From the NCBI RefSeq assembly GCF_014647655.1, contig NZ_BMPP01000006.1:62595-126594 (forward strand): a stretch of DNA of 64,000 nt. The letters are read 5' to 3'. The DNA comes from Deinococcus malanensis. GTDB taxonomy: Bacteria; Deinococcota; Deinococci; Deinococcales; Deinococcaceae. Below are positions 19,944 through 28,331 of the stretch, piece by piece. The notes under the pieces are model-generated. The model saw only the letters and a program-made list of their open reading frames with translations. It ran no database searches and was not told where the DNA came from. Both the position numbers and the translations under genes were made by a program. How positions within the stretch are numbered: position 1 is the stretch's first letter; the number at the start of each line of letters is the position of its first letter.

Positions 19944-20477
19944 TCAGGTCGCCGCGAATCCACAGTCAGCCTCCGCCAGCGTTTGGACCTTACGGAATGC
20001 CGCGCTGTCGGGCGTCCAGTCTGGTGGCAGCAGTCCCAGGGGCGTCGATCCTGACAGATGAGACCGGGGCCGGGTCCACCACCGCATCACACCCTTCTCG
20101 GTTAAGGTGGCCCGCAACAGTTGGACAATGGACGTTACGGCCGCCTGGCGCGCGCTTGCTTTCTCGGTAAGGACAGATCCAGGTGGAACACCAACCAATG
20201 ACGTCCACAGGTCATGACCCAACGTGATCAAGGCCATCATGGCCTCAGCCTGCTCCACGGTGATGTGCTCGTCAGGGCCTTGATCCGTTGCAGTCTCTTC
20301 AAGGGCCCTGAGCATCGCCTCGCCCAGCTGAGCAAGGTCAAGGGTGGTCCCTGAAGGCAGGACGTAGGCCTGAAGCGCGGCCATGACGACCTCCTCAAGC
20401 GAGCAGTTGTGGGCTTGAGCGATCTGCTCCAGCGTGGTCAGCAGCTGCGAATTCAACGTTACGGTGACCTGGGTCAT
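19944..20477 (-). CDS. Putative RHH/ParS-type antitoxin-like protein, paralogue B, 177 aa
   Basis: The N-terminus is ribbon-helix-helix-like (VTVTLNSQLLTTLEQIA then CSLEEVVMAAL). The C-terminus has RWWTRPRSHLSGSTPLGLL and WTPDSAAF, matching the paralogue at 8133-8699 in order and spacing and recalling the DUF2384 toxin-binding domain. A TATATA box lies only 4 nt before the ATG, suggesting a leaderless transcript. It faces paralogue A across the element. No toxin gene adjoins it. Confidence 0.75.
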   Translation of the reverse strand: MTQVTVTLNSQLLTTLEQIAQAHNCSLEEVVMAALQAYVLPSGTTLDLAQLGEAMLRALEETATDQGPDEHITVEQAEAMMALITLGHDLWTSLVGVPPGSVLTEKASARQAAVTSIVQLLRATLTEKGVMRWWTRPRSHLSGSTPLGLLPPDWTPDSAAFRKVQTLAEADCGFAAT

Positions 20478-20643
20478 ACCTTATATATGTACGCGCCGGG
20501 GCAACCGCCCGGCGCGTCAGAGCTTTTCACTGGACCGCCTGATGCCGACTATCGCAGGCACCCGCCTCAAGTCCTTTATCGTGTTCGCTCTGTAAGTCTG
20601 GTTTCATCAGGAGCAGGGTGAGACCATCCCTCTACCTGGGAAC

Positions 20644-20664
20644 AAGCATCCGTAATGGATGCTT
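20644..20664 (-). terminator. Hairpin overlapping the exonuclease stop codon
   Basis: AAGCATCC GTAAT GGATGCTT is a perfect 8-bp stem with a 5-nt loop, overlapping the end of the minus-strand exonuclease gene. The T run is short, so it is only a candidate terminator. Confidence 0.4.
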
Positions 20665-21247
20665 ATGACTGTCCCGCAGAGGGCTGTGCAGGCCAAGCCC
20701 CCCGCTCCATCAGGTGCATAACGAGCGCGGCGATGTTCCAGGCGTCATCCTCCCCACGGTGATGCCGGCCTTCGAGAGGCAACCCTGCCAGTGAAAGCGC
20801 GCCATCCATCCCCGGGCGTTTCTTCAGCCCGTAAGCGCCGGTGAACACGGCCTTCACGTTGGTGTGCCGGCTTGAGAACGGGTACGCCACCTGTCCGGAC
20901 GTGCACTGCCGCTGGACCTGCTTGCGGTCGTAGTCTCCCCAACTCGCCCAGGCGCGCGAGCGCGACCGGAAGGTGTCCTCCAGCTGCCGGCAGGCCTCGC
21001 GGAACGTGACGCCGCCCTCCACCTCCTGGGCTGTGATGCCCGTCAATCGCGTGCAGAACGCACCGACTTCCGAACGCTCGGGACGGACGAGGATTCTGGC
21101 GCGCTCTACACGCTCCTGTCGTTCCAGTTCCACCACGGTCAGGCCGATCTCGATGATTTCATGGACCTGCCCGGGCGGCGGGTCACCCTCCCAGCAGGTT
21201 GCTTCGACATCCACCACGTTCAGGAACCGTCCGAAAGCCTCGGTCAT
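20663..21247 (-). CDS. DEDDh 3'-5' exonuclease (ERI-1/KapD-like), 194 aa
   Basis: The exonuclease motifs are in order: VVDVEATCW (ExoI, Asp and Glu), IIEIGLTVVEL, a conserved LTGITAQEV, WASWGDYDRKQV (ExoII Asp) and HHRGEDDAWNIAAL (ExoIII His and Asp). Such enzymes trim RNA or DNA 3' ends. The ATG at 21247 overlaps the stop of the NADAR gene (ATGA), so the two form a coupled pair. The longer frame to 21313 is not needed. Confidence 0.88.
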   Translation of the reverse strand: MTEAFGRFLNVVDVEATCWEGDPPPGQVHEIIEIGLTVVELERQERVERARILVRPERSEVGAFCTRLTGITAQEVEGGVTFREACRQLEDTFRSRSRAWASWGDYDRKQVQRQCTSGQVAYPFSSRHTNVKAVFTGAYGLKKRPGMDGALSLAGLPLEGRHHRGEDDAWNIAALVMHLMERGAWPAQPSAGQS

Positions 21248-21729
21248 GGCGTGCCTTCCCGCAGGGCGTCCCGGACCCGCATCAATGCGAGGCCAAGCAG
21301 ATTCTGTCCCCACTGGTGAGGGTGCGTCGGAGCGTCCTGTTCACTGAATCCGATGCCCCAGATGGCGTCCGTGGGGGAAGCTTCCACCAGCAGGGCGTCT
21401 CCCGTGGCAAGCAGTACCCCGCGCAGATGGGGGATTTGGGAGAACTTGTGCAGGCACGCGTCAAACGCGACCCCTTCCCGCATGCCAGACCAGACGGCAT
21501 CGTCGTACGGCTGCACCCGGCGCCCGAGTTTCTTGCACTCTCCCGGGTCCCGCGCGGCCAGGATGCGCTCAGCGGACGCCTGGTCTCCGAAGGTCAGGGC
21601 TTTGCGGTACATGATGTACTGCTCGGCGGTGTGGAAGGTCTGACCGTCCACGCTGAACACGGACGGATGAAAGTTTGAGAACGGGTGCGCCGTCCGGTAG
21701 AAGTAGATGGGGTCCGCGTCGTGGGGCAT
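21244..21729 (-). CDS. NADAR family N-glycosidase (YbiA-like), 161 aa
   Basis: The NADAR/DUF1768 pattern is clear: IYFYRTAHPFSNFHPSVF at the N-terminus, TAEQYIMYRKALTFGD (conserved Glu), then DPGECKKLGRRV, DAVWSGMREGVAFDACLHKF, and a C-terminal IWGIGFSEQDA and WGQNLLG. Family members cleave N-glycosidic bonds in riboflavin intermediates or remove ADP-ribose from guanine. Next to a crystallin J1-like gene (divergent) and near a macro domain, an ADP-ribose role is attractive. A TACCGT box 7 nt before the ATG suggests a leaderless mRNA. Confidence 0.9.
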   Translation of the reverse strand: MPHDADPIYFYRTAHPFSNFHPSVFSVDGQTFHTAEQYIMYRKALTFGDQASAERILAARDPGECKKLGRRVQPYDDAVWSGMREGVAFDACLHKFSQIPHLRGVLLATGDALLVEASPTDAIWGIGFSEQDAPTHPHQWGQNLLGLALMRVRDALREGTP

Positions 21730-21829
21730 GGCACCGACGGTACTGGAGGGGAACGCTCGCGGGCATGGCCCGGATGGCGTACGCCGGAGTGACCATGCCC
21801 GCCTCGAATTCGTGCGCTACGGTGACTGC

Positions 21830-22330
21830 ATGGCCACCCGTGACCCCCGCTGGCTCCACGCCTTATTCCCGGAGAATGCCCACCGCAGCCTGCCCTGGGG
21901 TGAGGTGGGTGCGCGCGTCACGCTGTACCGGCCGGTCGGTCTCGCTGAACTCCACCTCCTGGCGCAGAGCGACTGGCAGGCGTTCCCGCCGCGGCTGCCG
22001 GACCAGCCGATCTTCTATCTGGTGCTGAATTTCGTGTACGCCGAGGAGATCGCCCGGGACTGGAACGCGAGGACCGCGCCCTGGGCCGGCTTCGTTACGC
22101 GATTCGACGTGCAGGCTGAGGTCGCGACCCGGTATGAGATTCAGGTCGTGGGCAGTGAGCAGACGCACCAGGAGCTGTGGGTGCCGGCCGAGGAGCTCGA
22201 CGCGTTCAACGACGCGATCCTCGGGAACATCGCGGTGGTCGCGTCGTATGTGGGACCGCACTTTGAGGGGACCATTGACGCTGCAACCCATCTTCCGCAC
22301 GACCTGATGGCCAGGCCAGACCAGCCGTGA
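21830..22330 (+). CDS. ADP-ribosylation/crystallin J1-like protein, 166 aa
   Basis: The sequence follows small bacterial proteins annotated as ADP-ribosylation/crystallin J1: VTLYRPVGLAELHLL, FPPRLPDQPIFYLVLN, YAEEIARDWN, then FVTRFDV and a C-terminal WVPAEELDAFN. The ATG at 21830 lies 6 nt after TACGGT, a leaderless-type promoter, so the longer frame from 21707 is rejected. It is divergent from the NADAR gene and overlaps the next gene by 4 nt. A biochemical activity for this small family is not established. Confidence 0.75.
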   Translation: MATRDPRWLHALFPENAHRSLPWGEVGARVTLYRPVGLAELHLLAQSDWQAFPPRLPDQPIFYLVLNFVYAEEIARDWNARTAPWAGFVTRFDVQAEVATRYEIQVVGSEQTHQELWVPAEELDAFNDAILGNIAVVASYVGPHFEGTIDAATHLPHDLMARPDQP

Positions 22331-22716
22331 CCCAGCTCAGGGTCGTCGCTGATGACCTTCCCGAAGGCTGGCGTCTGGTGGAGGCGAACGAGCGCCAGAG
22401 CCTTGAGAGTGAACTGGCGCGGGAAGTGACGACCGGGCACGTTCTTCAGGGCCTGACCCCCGCAGCCATCGCGACACGCGAGGACAAGGATGACGTGCTG
22501 TTCTTCGTGACCGGCACCAAGAGCGCCTTCGCCGTGGTGCATCTGACGTGGAGTGAATTCACGCCAAGCTGGCCGATGACGCGTCTATTTTCCTCCCTTC
22601 ACGCCTGGCGTGCCGAGGAAGAGATAGGCGCGAGCGCGACGGCTCCAGCAGAGCGGATGGAGAGACAAGAGCCCGTCGATACGCCCGTCGCTTCGGACCG
22701 TGCGGAGGAACCGTGA
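22327..22716 (+). CDS. Hypothetical protein, 129 aa
   Basis: The GTG at 22327 overlaps the preceding stop (GTGA). The centre has DVLFFVTGTKSAFAVVHLTWS, a strand-turn-strand unit common in small immunity-island proteins, and the C-terminus is a disordered acidic tail. It overlaps the next gene by 4 nt, so 21830-23222 behaves as one translationally coupled unit. Family not named. Confidence 0.7.
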   Translation: MTQLRVVADDLPEGWRLVEANERQSLESELAREVTTGHVLQGLTPAAIATREDKDDVLFFVTGTKSAFAVVHLTWSEFTPSWPMTRLFSSLHAWRAEEEIGASATAPAERMERQEPVDTPVASDRAEEP

Positions 22717-23222
22717 GGGCCCATGTTCGCGAAGCCCTCCAGGACGCCGGCCTGTCGCACAGCGACCTGGTGCCGGTGCGCCTGACGCGCTACCAGGCGG
22801 TGCTTGAACGGGTGCTGGAAACGTTCACGACGTTCGGCGTGCGCGGCGAGAACCGGCTGTGGCTGTGGGAAGGCTTCAAAGGATCCAGGGTCTCCACGCC
22901 AGTGGAGGACGGACCCAGTGTGATGGCGCAGCTGCTGGCGCCCCATGATCTGGTGTGGCTGCTGCTCGAAGACTGGGAGGGAACCAAGAAGCGCGGGAAC
23001 TACTGGGTGTTCGAGGGTGAAGTTCAGTCGGTCACAGCCGTTCTGAAGCACCTGTTCCATGTCGAGTATTACGTGGTGGACCGTGAGTTTGCCTGGTTAC
23101 TCTGCGAGAACCACCACGGCGTCATGACGGCCGTAGGTCGCACCATGCCTGAACGGCTCCAGGCGTGGGTGGCTTCGCCGTATTCCCCGGCGCCCCTTAA
23201 ACCACCGGCGCAGGGATGCTGA
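22713..23222 (+). CDS. DUF6756-like protein, 169 aa
   Basis: A soluble alpha/beta protein with VWLLLEDWEGTKKRGNYWVF, then VEYYVVDREFAWLLCENHHG, a motif pair I associate with the DUF6756 family found in toxin-immunity settings. The GTG at 22713 overlaps the previous stop. It is likely the last gene of the unit starting at 21830. The family match is from memory of the motif and should be checked. Confidence 0.65.
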   Translation: MRAHVREALQDAGLSHSDLVPVRLTRYQAVLERVLETFTTFGVRGENRLWLWEGFKGSRVSTPVEDGPSVMAQLLAPHDLVWLLLEDWEGTKKRGNYWVFEGEVQSVTAVLKHLFHVEYYVVDREFAWLLCENHHGVMTAVGRTMPERLQAWVASPYSPAPLKPPAQGC

Positions 23223-23255
23223 GGTGGAGCACTGCCTGCCCAGTACAGTAACGCC

Positions 23256-23885
23256 GTGCCCTCGGACCCCCTCACCACCCTCCTTTCCATCGCCAGTCAG
23301 CCTCTCTGCGCCCACTCACCACAGGTCCTACCCCCAGCCCCACCAGTCCTCCGTGATGCGCTGTCGGCCCTTCTGGGCAGGCGTAATGGGTTCTACGCGT
23401 TTGAAGCGGCCCTCCATGTCCTGCCGGCATGTTCGGAGCGCTTCGGACTTCAGCACTGGAACGAACCTGACCTCTGGCGGGGCGAGTACGGTGAACTCGC
23501 CGATGGCCTGCTCTTCTTTGCGCAGGATGTCTTCGGCAACCAGTTCGCCCTTCACGACGACGGCGTGGTGCTGTTCGACGCGGAAACAGGCGCTCTGGAG
23601 ATCGTGGCACCGACCCTCCCAGGATGGGCCGAGGCGCTGCTGACAGAGAACTACTGGTCAGGCTGGTCGCTCGGTCAAGCCTGGCAGGCGCAACACGGCC
23701 CCCTTCCCCTGGAAAAACGCCTTATGCCCAGCCGACTGTTCGTGTTGGGCGGCAAATATGAAGTTGACAACCTACGCGCGGTGGACACGGTGGAAAGCCT
23801 CCGTGTTCGTGGCGACGTGGCCCGCCAACTCCGGGATCTCCCGGACGGGACAGAGATTGAGCTGCGCGTTCTGCCGGTTGAGTGA
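23256..23885 (+). CDS. SMI1/KNR4-type (SUKH-like) protein, 209 aa
   Basis: Contains FYAFEAALHVLP, then WRGEYGELADGLLFFAQDVFGNQFALHDDG and LFDAETGALEIV, the characteristic core of SUKH-like proteins (G-rich turn plus FAQD.FGNQF). These usually act as immunity proteins. A TACAGT box 6 nt before the GTG at 23256 supports that start and a leaderless transcript. Confidence 0.82.
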   Translation: MPSDPLTTLLSIASQPLCAHSPQVLPPAPPVLRDALSALLGRRNGFYAFEAALHVLPACSERFGLQHWNEPDLWRGEYGELADGLLFFAQDVFGNQFALHDDGVVLFDAETGALEIVAPTLPGWAEALLTENYWSGWSLGQAWQAQHGPLPLEKRLMPSRLFVLGGKYEVDNLRAVDTVESLRVRGDVARQLRDLPDGTEIELRVLPVE

Positions 23886-24054
23886 TGGCGTACACCGGTT
23901 TAGTGCATCAGACTTCCTGATGACCAGTGGCAGCAGGTGGACAACACGTGAGTCAGGGCGCACCGAGAAGTGCTGAGGGCATCGCATGGAGGGGCATGTG
24001 AGGCTTGGTGTACTGGACTGCACATGGACGTCTGCGTTGCGTGAGTGACGAAGC

Positions 24055-24771
24055 TCACGGGAACTGCACGGAGAACGTCCATGTGTCACGAGCATCGCCC
24101 GTTCCGCGCCCGAAATACGCGATCCCGCCTGCTGGCCAGGCGAACCCCGCCTTTTCTTCCGTGTCGATCTGAAAGGCATACTCCGGACTTGCTGGATGTC
24201 GATTCCACGGGGCCCAGAACATCTCGCTTTGGATGAGGTCCGGCCAGCCGCCCAGCTTGCTACCGCCCGCCGCGCCGAAGGTGTCGTACCACCCATCAGC
24301 CACCGTGTCCGCCGTCTCCTCTTCGAACGCGTCATACACCAGTGCGGCCGCATCCTCCCAGTCGGGCAGATCCTCGTCCAGCCGCTCGTACCACACCGGG
24401 AAAGCCCGTAGGGTTCCCATCTCCAAGTCCGTGGGCTGAATCAGCGGACGCAGATTCTGCCTTTCCATGTAGGCCCGAATCACCCAGCCCCTCCCGTTCG
24501 CCGCGCCGTCCAGAGGAAGGTCCGTCGCGACGAATACGGTGATCAGCGCGAGGTCCGCCAGCGCAGGTGGCACGAACGGCGCCTCACTCAGGTTGAGTTG
24601 TGCGAGCGGCCGCATCGGGCGCCCCTGAAACGTCGGCCAGTCCTGATCCGGTAGCGCGAGATTCACCCGTCCGAACCAGGACGCGGCCGGGTCTTCCGGA
24701 GGGCGGCCGCCGAGCACAAGCCTGGATGCAGGGTGGGCGAACTGCTGCCGGAGGTTCGCGATGACGTCCAT
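24055..24771 (-). CDS. DUF1963 (YwqG-like) protein, 238 aa
   Basis: The ATG at 24771 is preceded by TACCCT with a 6-nt spacer. The protein has the YwqG layout: a short N-terminal helix, SWFGRVNLALPDQDWP, RPMRPLAQLNLSEAPF, and a C-terminal GGIAYFGRGTGDARDTW. DUF1963 proteins are often found among polymorphic-toxin immunity genes. The region 23886-24054 between it and the SUKH gene shows no gene. Confidence 0.8.
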   Translation of the reverse strand: MDVIANLRQQFAHPASRLVLGGRPPEDPAASWFGRVNLALPDQDWPTFQGRPMRPLAQLNLSEAPFVPPALADLALITVFVATDLPLDGAANGRGWVIRAYMERQNLRPLIQPTDLEMGTLRAFPVWYERLDEDLPDWEDAAALVYDAFEEETADTVADGWYDTFGAAGGSKLGGWPDLIQSEMFWAPWNRHPASPEYAFQIDTEEKAGFAWPAGGIAYFGRGTGDARDTWTFSVQFP

Positions 24772-24790
24772 CAACACAGGGTAACGAACG

Positions 24791-25243
24791 TCACAACTGC
24801 GGGGCCCTGCTGATGGGTGCGATCCGGTCGTAGGAAACGGTGACTCGCGCGCTGCGGAACGTGATGCAGAACCACCGGAACAACTCACCCCGCTGCTCCT
24901 CAAGCCAGCCGGTCAGCGCCACATCCGGGGTGAGGTCGCACTCCAGCACCTCCCGCAGGCGATGCTCGCGAGGATCGAAGGGCATCATCGGAAGGGTGCT
25001 TGGATCCGGACCCTTCTCCAAGGGTTGGGCGACCTGGGCTGCAAATGACGCCTCCTGCCAGGCCTCCACGGTGACCCGGACGTCCACGTACTCCCGCTCG
25101 GGCCAGTCCGCACCGTCCAGGAGATAAGCACCTTCAAAGTGAAGCCCGAACCGTCGCGCGGTAGGGTCGAAGGTGACCCCGAGCAGATCATGGTCGTGCG
25201 TCACCCCGAGTGTGTCGTACGCCTCAGCAGGCAGGACCGGCAT
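24791..25243 (-). CDS. Hypothetical protein, 150 aa
   Basis: A soluble strand-rich protein (LLGVTFDPTARRFGLHFEGA, LFRWFCITFRSARVTVSYDRI) with no named domain. It lies 19 nt upstream of the DUF1963 start and 3 nt downstream of the next gene, so the genes from 25813 down to 24055 form a run on one strand. Function unknown; immunity-type by location only. Confidence 0.65.
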   Translation of the reverse strand: MPVLPAEAYDTLGVTHDHDLLGVTFDPTARRFGLHFEGAYLLDGADWPEREYVDVRVTVEAWQEASFAAQVAQPLEKGPDPSTLPMMPFDPREHRLREVLECDLTPDVALTGWLEEQRGELFRWFCITFRSARVTVSYDRIAPISRAPQL

Positions 25244-25246
25244 GCC

Positions 25247-25813
25247 TCAGAACTCCCGAAGGGAGTGCCGCACCACCCGCGCGCGGACGCCGACGCGACG
25301 CAGCACCTCCGGCAGCCAGTGTTCGATCGTGGAACTGAAGTTGCGGTTAATGGGCTCGCCGTTCACGTGTCCGTTGATCCCCAGGACCTGCCCATCCTGC
25401 CCGTACGGAAGCAATTCGATCAACGCTTCAGGCTCCTCGGGCGCGTCCTCCCCGAGGGTGTCCAGCACCACCCGGCCGTCCTCAGCCGTCACACGCACGT
25501 GATCCACCACGGAGAAGTACCCGCAGTGCTCGGTGAACACCACCACCTGCCGGCCTGAGAGATCGTGCACCACGAGCGCGCCGTGGAAGGTGGCGTGGCT
25601 GCCGTCCTGGAAGCGCAGGGTCAACGTCTCTCGGAAATCCTGCGCCCGCAGTCCCCGCGCGCGAATGTCCTGCTCATCCCGCCCCAGTTGCATGGCCAAC
25701 GCGCCAGCATACGTTTCGGTCCATTCGGATCGCCTCACCGGGTCAGTATGCTCGTGCCAGCATTCGCGCCTGGTGGCTCCAGCCGTCTCAGCGGAAGGGG
25801 TTCGTGTCACCAC
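25247..25813 (-). CDS. Hypothetical protein, up to 188 aa
   Basis: The frame is coding-like from WTETYAGALAMQLGRDEQD onward. The start is uncertain: a GTG at 25813 with AGGAG very close, or a GTG at 25738 that would remove 25 poorly ordered residues. The C-terminus is strand-rich with FTEHCGYFSVVDHVRV. No family recognised; it precedes two other accessory genes. Confidence 0.6.
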   Translation of the reverse strand: MVTRTPSAETAGATRRECWHEHTDPVRRSEWTETYAGALAMQLGRDEQDIRARGLRAQDFRETLTLRFQDGSHATFHGALVVHDLSGRQVVVFTEHCGYFSVVDHVRVTAEDGRVVLDTLGEDAPEEPEALIELLPYGQDGQVLGINGHVNGEPINRNFSSTIEHWLPEVLRRVGVRARVVRHSLREF

Positions 25814-25889
25814 TCCTGAGGCTGTTGATGCAGTGGTCAGAAAATCAGACTGGTCTGATCTTTCCCCGGACGCTGCACACAGCTGAACT

Positions 25890-26330
25890 TCAAGACCGTG
25901 TCACACGGCGTTCGAGGGCAGGGATGTTGTTCGCGTCGTACTCCATTTCAAGGTCAGCCTCGTCAGACGGCCAATCCGTGATGACCCAGCGCTGCCCCAT
26001 CAGTGAGCAGGGCGATTCGTTGCCGCCCGTCAGCACGTCCGGGCGCAAGGTCCAGGTGTACCGGCCGCGCCAGCAGTCCAGTGTGACCGTCGCCTCAACC
26101 GCCTCCAGGGTGGACAACAGGCCCGCGAATCGCCACAGCCACTCGGGCCAGTCTCGTTCGATTTCCTTGAACGTGCCGCCCAGAAAGATCGAAGGGGCCT
26201 GGTACTGCTGTACCCCTTCCGCGTGGAAGATGTCCGGGAAGGGGTACAGCGGATCGTACGGGAAGGCGGCCAGGGCCCTACGGTTGAAGTCGCCATCATC
26301 GTTCCTGCGCATCTGGATGTGCCCGTACAC
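25890..26330 (-). CDS. Hypothetical protein, about 146 aa
   Basis: The frame is open to 26423, but the first 30 codons overlap the end of the ATP-grasp gene. The GTG at 26330 with GGAAACC upstream is therefore preferred, leaving a 23-nt gap. The core reads as a strand-rich domain (VEATVTLDCWRGRYTWTLRPD and MGQRWVITDWP). No family recognised. Confidence 0.6.
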   Translation of the reverse strand: MYGHIQMRRNDDGDFNRRALAAFPYDPLYPFPDIFHAEGVQQYQAPSIFLGGTFKEIERDWPEWLWRFAGLLSTLEAVEATVTLDCWRGRYTWTLRPDVLTGGNESPCSLMGQRWVITDWPSDEADLEMEYDANNIPALERRVTRS

Positions 26331-26353
26331 GACGGAACGGTTTCCTATGGGGT

Positions 26354-27274
26354 TCAGCCACGCCTGGCAGGTTCGCCCAGCAGGCGCGCGAGCGCTCCGT
26401 ACAACCCTGTGCGGTTGGCCCATTCCGGCAGTCCTGCAACCTGGCCGTCACCAAGCTCCACCACTCGCCATTCGCCGTCCTCGCGCTGAGCCACGTCCAT
26501 CGTGAACAAGCGGCTGTTCACCCGGCGTGCGACCTCCACGAAACGACCGAGAGGCAGCGTTTCTTCGGGGTAGTCGCCCTCCTCCCAGTACACGTCGCTC
26601 GTCACGACCTCACCGTCCAGGACGAACAGACGGTACTCCCGCGTGAGCGGCATGCCGCTTCGGGAATGTGTGGCCAACGCTTTGAAGGGCTCGAAAGCGC
26701 GCAGCACCAGGCCGCCCTGGAACTGCTCCCCCTGCCGGGCGAGGAACGTCTCGATGACCTGCATCGCCTGCTCCACGTCCATCGCGTCAGGGATGAAGCA
26801 GGCCTCGAGCCACTCGTGCTTGCGGGACTTCACGTAATCCTTGACAATCAAGGGCTGCGGGCCGAACGATTCGAGGATAGCCTTCACCTCTTCACGGTCG
26901 ACCTCCGCTGGTGTCGCCGCGCGTACCCAGTCCGTGCCGGGGGTCACGTCTTTAATGTCGCTGTACGACTGAGGCAGGTGGTGGGTGTACAGGTACTGCT
27001 CAGGCGTGTTCACGAGACTCCACCCACGCGCCTTCAGGGCGTCATACAGGGTGGCGTATGTCTCGGGCCGCATCATCCAGCCGCGGAACACGGCCAGGCC
27101 AGGTTCAGCCGCAGTCGGCACCCACCGCAGCGCCTGCTTGACGTCTCCGCTTTCCAGCGCCTCAAAGTCCAGCAAAGCCACGCTCAGGTCGTGACGTTCA
27201 GCTTCGCGGAGTTCATCAGCGTAGGCCTCATCCGGAACGCGCCCGGCAAAGGGTTCGGCGGGAAACAGCAGCAT
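26354..27274 (-). CDS. ATP-grasp domain protein, 306 aa
   Basis: The pattern matches stand-alone ATP-grasp enzymes of accessory islands. An N-terminal Rossmann-like part (SVALLDFEAL.. LAVFRGWMM) is followed by PLIVKDYVKSRKHEW (ATP-binding lysines), GLVLRAFEPF, EYRLFVLDGEVVTSDVYW and a C-terminal FTMDVAQREDGEWRVVELGDGQVAGL (Glu and Asp for Mg). It presumably ligates a carboxylate to an amine or thiol; substrate unknown. TACACT lies 6 nt before the ATG. Confidence 0.8.
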   Translation of the reverse strand: MLLFPAEPFAGRVPDEAYADELREAERHDLSVALLDFEALESGDVKQALRWVPTAAEPGLAVFRGWMMRPETYATLYDALKARGWSLVNTPEQYLYTHHLPQSYSDIKDVTPGTDWVRAATPAEVDREEVKAILESFGPQPLIVKDYVKSRKHEWLEACFIPDAMDVEQAMQVIETFLARQGEQFQGGLVLRAFEPFKALATHSRSGMPLTREYRLFVLDGEVVTSDVYWEEGDYPEETLPLGRFVEVARRVNSRLFTMDVAQREDGEWRVVELGDGQVAGLPEWANRTGLYGALARLLGEPARRG

Positions 27275-27334
27275 GGCGTCAGTGTAGGTGAGCCAGGCCG
27301 CCCGTCGCCGGAAGGCTCGTGTACCGTGAGTTGA

Positions 27335-27823
27335 ATGCTGGAGGAGAATGGCACACGGGAAACCACGTCACTGGAGGTGATGGCGGCTGTTCAACGATCA
27401 TCCAGCCTGATCCTGCATCGGGAGGGCGCCTCCCTCGCCGACCTCTGTGGCACGCTCCAACTTCTCCTTCAGGAGGTGATGGCATGTCCGAACGACATTT
27501 GCTGGGATGACGACGCCGAGTCGCAGTGGCGGTACTTCGAACTGCGCACACAGATCGCAGCGGTCTGGCCGGAGCTCGGCTTTTACGACACCTCCACAGG
27601 TGGGGCGCTCGATCTCGCCGACCTGAGCGACTTCGGGGATGCCATCGACGATCTGACCGACATCGCTGTGGACCTGGACAAGGCCTGGCAACTCGCGGCG
27701 GTGGACACCGTAGGGGCGTTGTCGTGGTTGAGGTTCGCTGCGCAGACGCACTGGGGGCAGCACGTCCATGATCTTGCCGGGCACCTTCAGCAGCGTGTGC
27801 GTGATGGGAGAGAGGGCTTGTGA
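27335..27823 (+). CDS. DUF5063 domain protein, 162 aa
   Basis: An acidic helical protein with FELRTQIAAVWPELGFYDT, FGDAIDDLTDIAVDLDKAW and FAAQTHWGQHVHDLAGHL, the recognisable DUF5063 core. Its biochemical role is unknown; such genes occur in immunity islands. TACCGT lies 7 nt before the ATG at 27335. It overlaps the next gene by 4 nt. Confidence 0.8.
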   Translation: MLEENGTRETTSLEVMAAVQRSSSLILHREGASLADLCGTLQLLLQEVMACPNDICWDDDAESQWRYFELRTQIAAVWPELGFYDTSTGGALDLADLSDFGDAIDDLTDIAVDLDKAWQLAAVDTVGALSWLRFAAQTHWGQHVHDLAGHLQQRVRDGREGL

Positions 27824-28257
27824 ACTGGACACCCGTCGTGACCATCAGCGCCTCCCAGGTGCCTTATGGGGTATCGGGCGAGGGACAGTGGGGGTTCAGG
27901 CATCAGGACGGTCTGTGGATGGAAGTCAGCCTGCGGGGATCGCCGTCCCTGGTCACGGTGGTGCAGGAGGAACCTGAAGAGTTCTTCGAAAGGCTTGGCG
28001 CGGGACTCCACGCTGCGGGCCTCAACCCGACGCTGGCGCAGGCTTTCCCGGTGGAGTTGGCCGTCCAGATGGGGCTGACCTGGAACTCGGCGTTCTGGGA
28101 AGCACGGGCGTTGCGATGGGTGAGTCCTGGCGAGGCCCACCGCTACGCTGCGGAGCTGCACCACCTCACCCTGCACGGCAGGACGCGGGCGGTCCGGGAC
28201 GAGGCCAGGCGGCTTCTTCGGCACGCCGCGTCCGGCACCACCAACGTCTCGTTCTGA
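27820..28257 (+). CDS. Hypothetical protein, 145 aa
   Basis: A soluble protein with an N-terminal strand-rich part (GEGQWGFRHQDGLWMEVSL) and a C-terminal helical part. Its GTG overlaps the DUF5063 stop (GTGA), so the pair is coupled. No named family; probably a DUF5063 partner by position. Confidence 0.65.
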   Translation: MNWTPVVTISASQVPYGVSGEGQWGFRHQDGLWMEVSLRGSPSLVTVVQEEPEEFFERLGAGLHAAGLNPTLAQAFPVELAVQMGLTWNSAFWEARALRWVSPGEAHRYAAELHHLTLHGRTRAVRDEARRLLRHAASGTTNVSF

Positions 28258-28331
28258 TCGTCAATTCTCGCGTGATCCTGCGCCATTACGCGGAAGCACC
28301 CCTGAAGGGCAGCATGCGACGATGCACTGGC

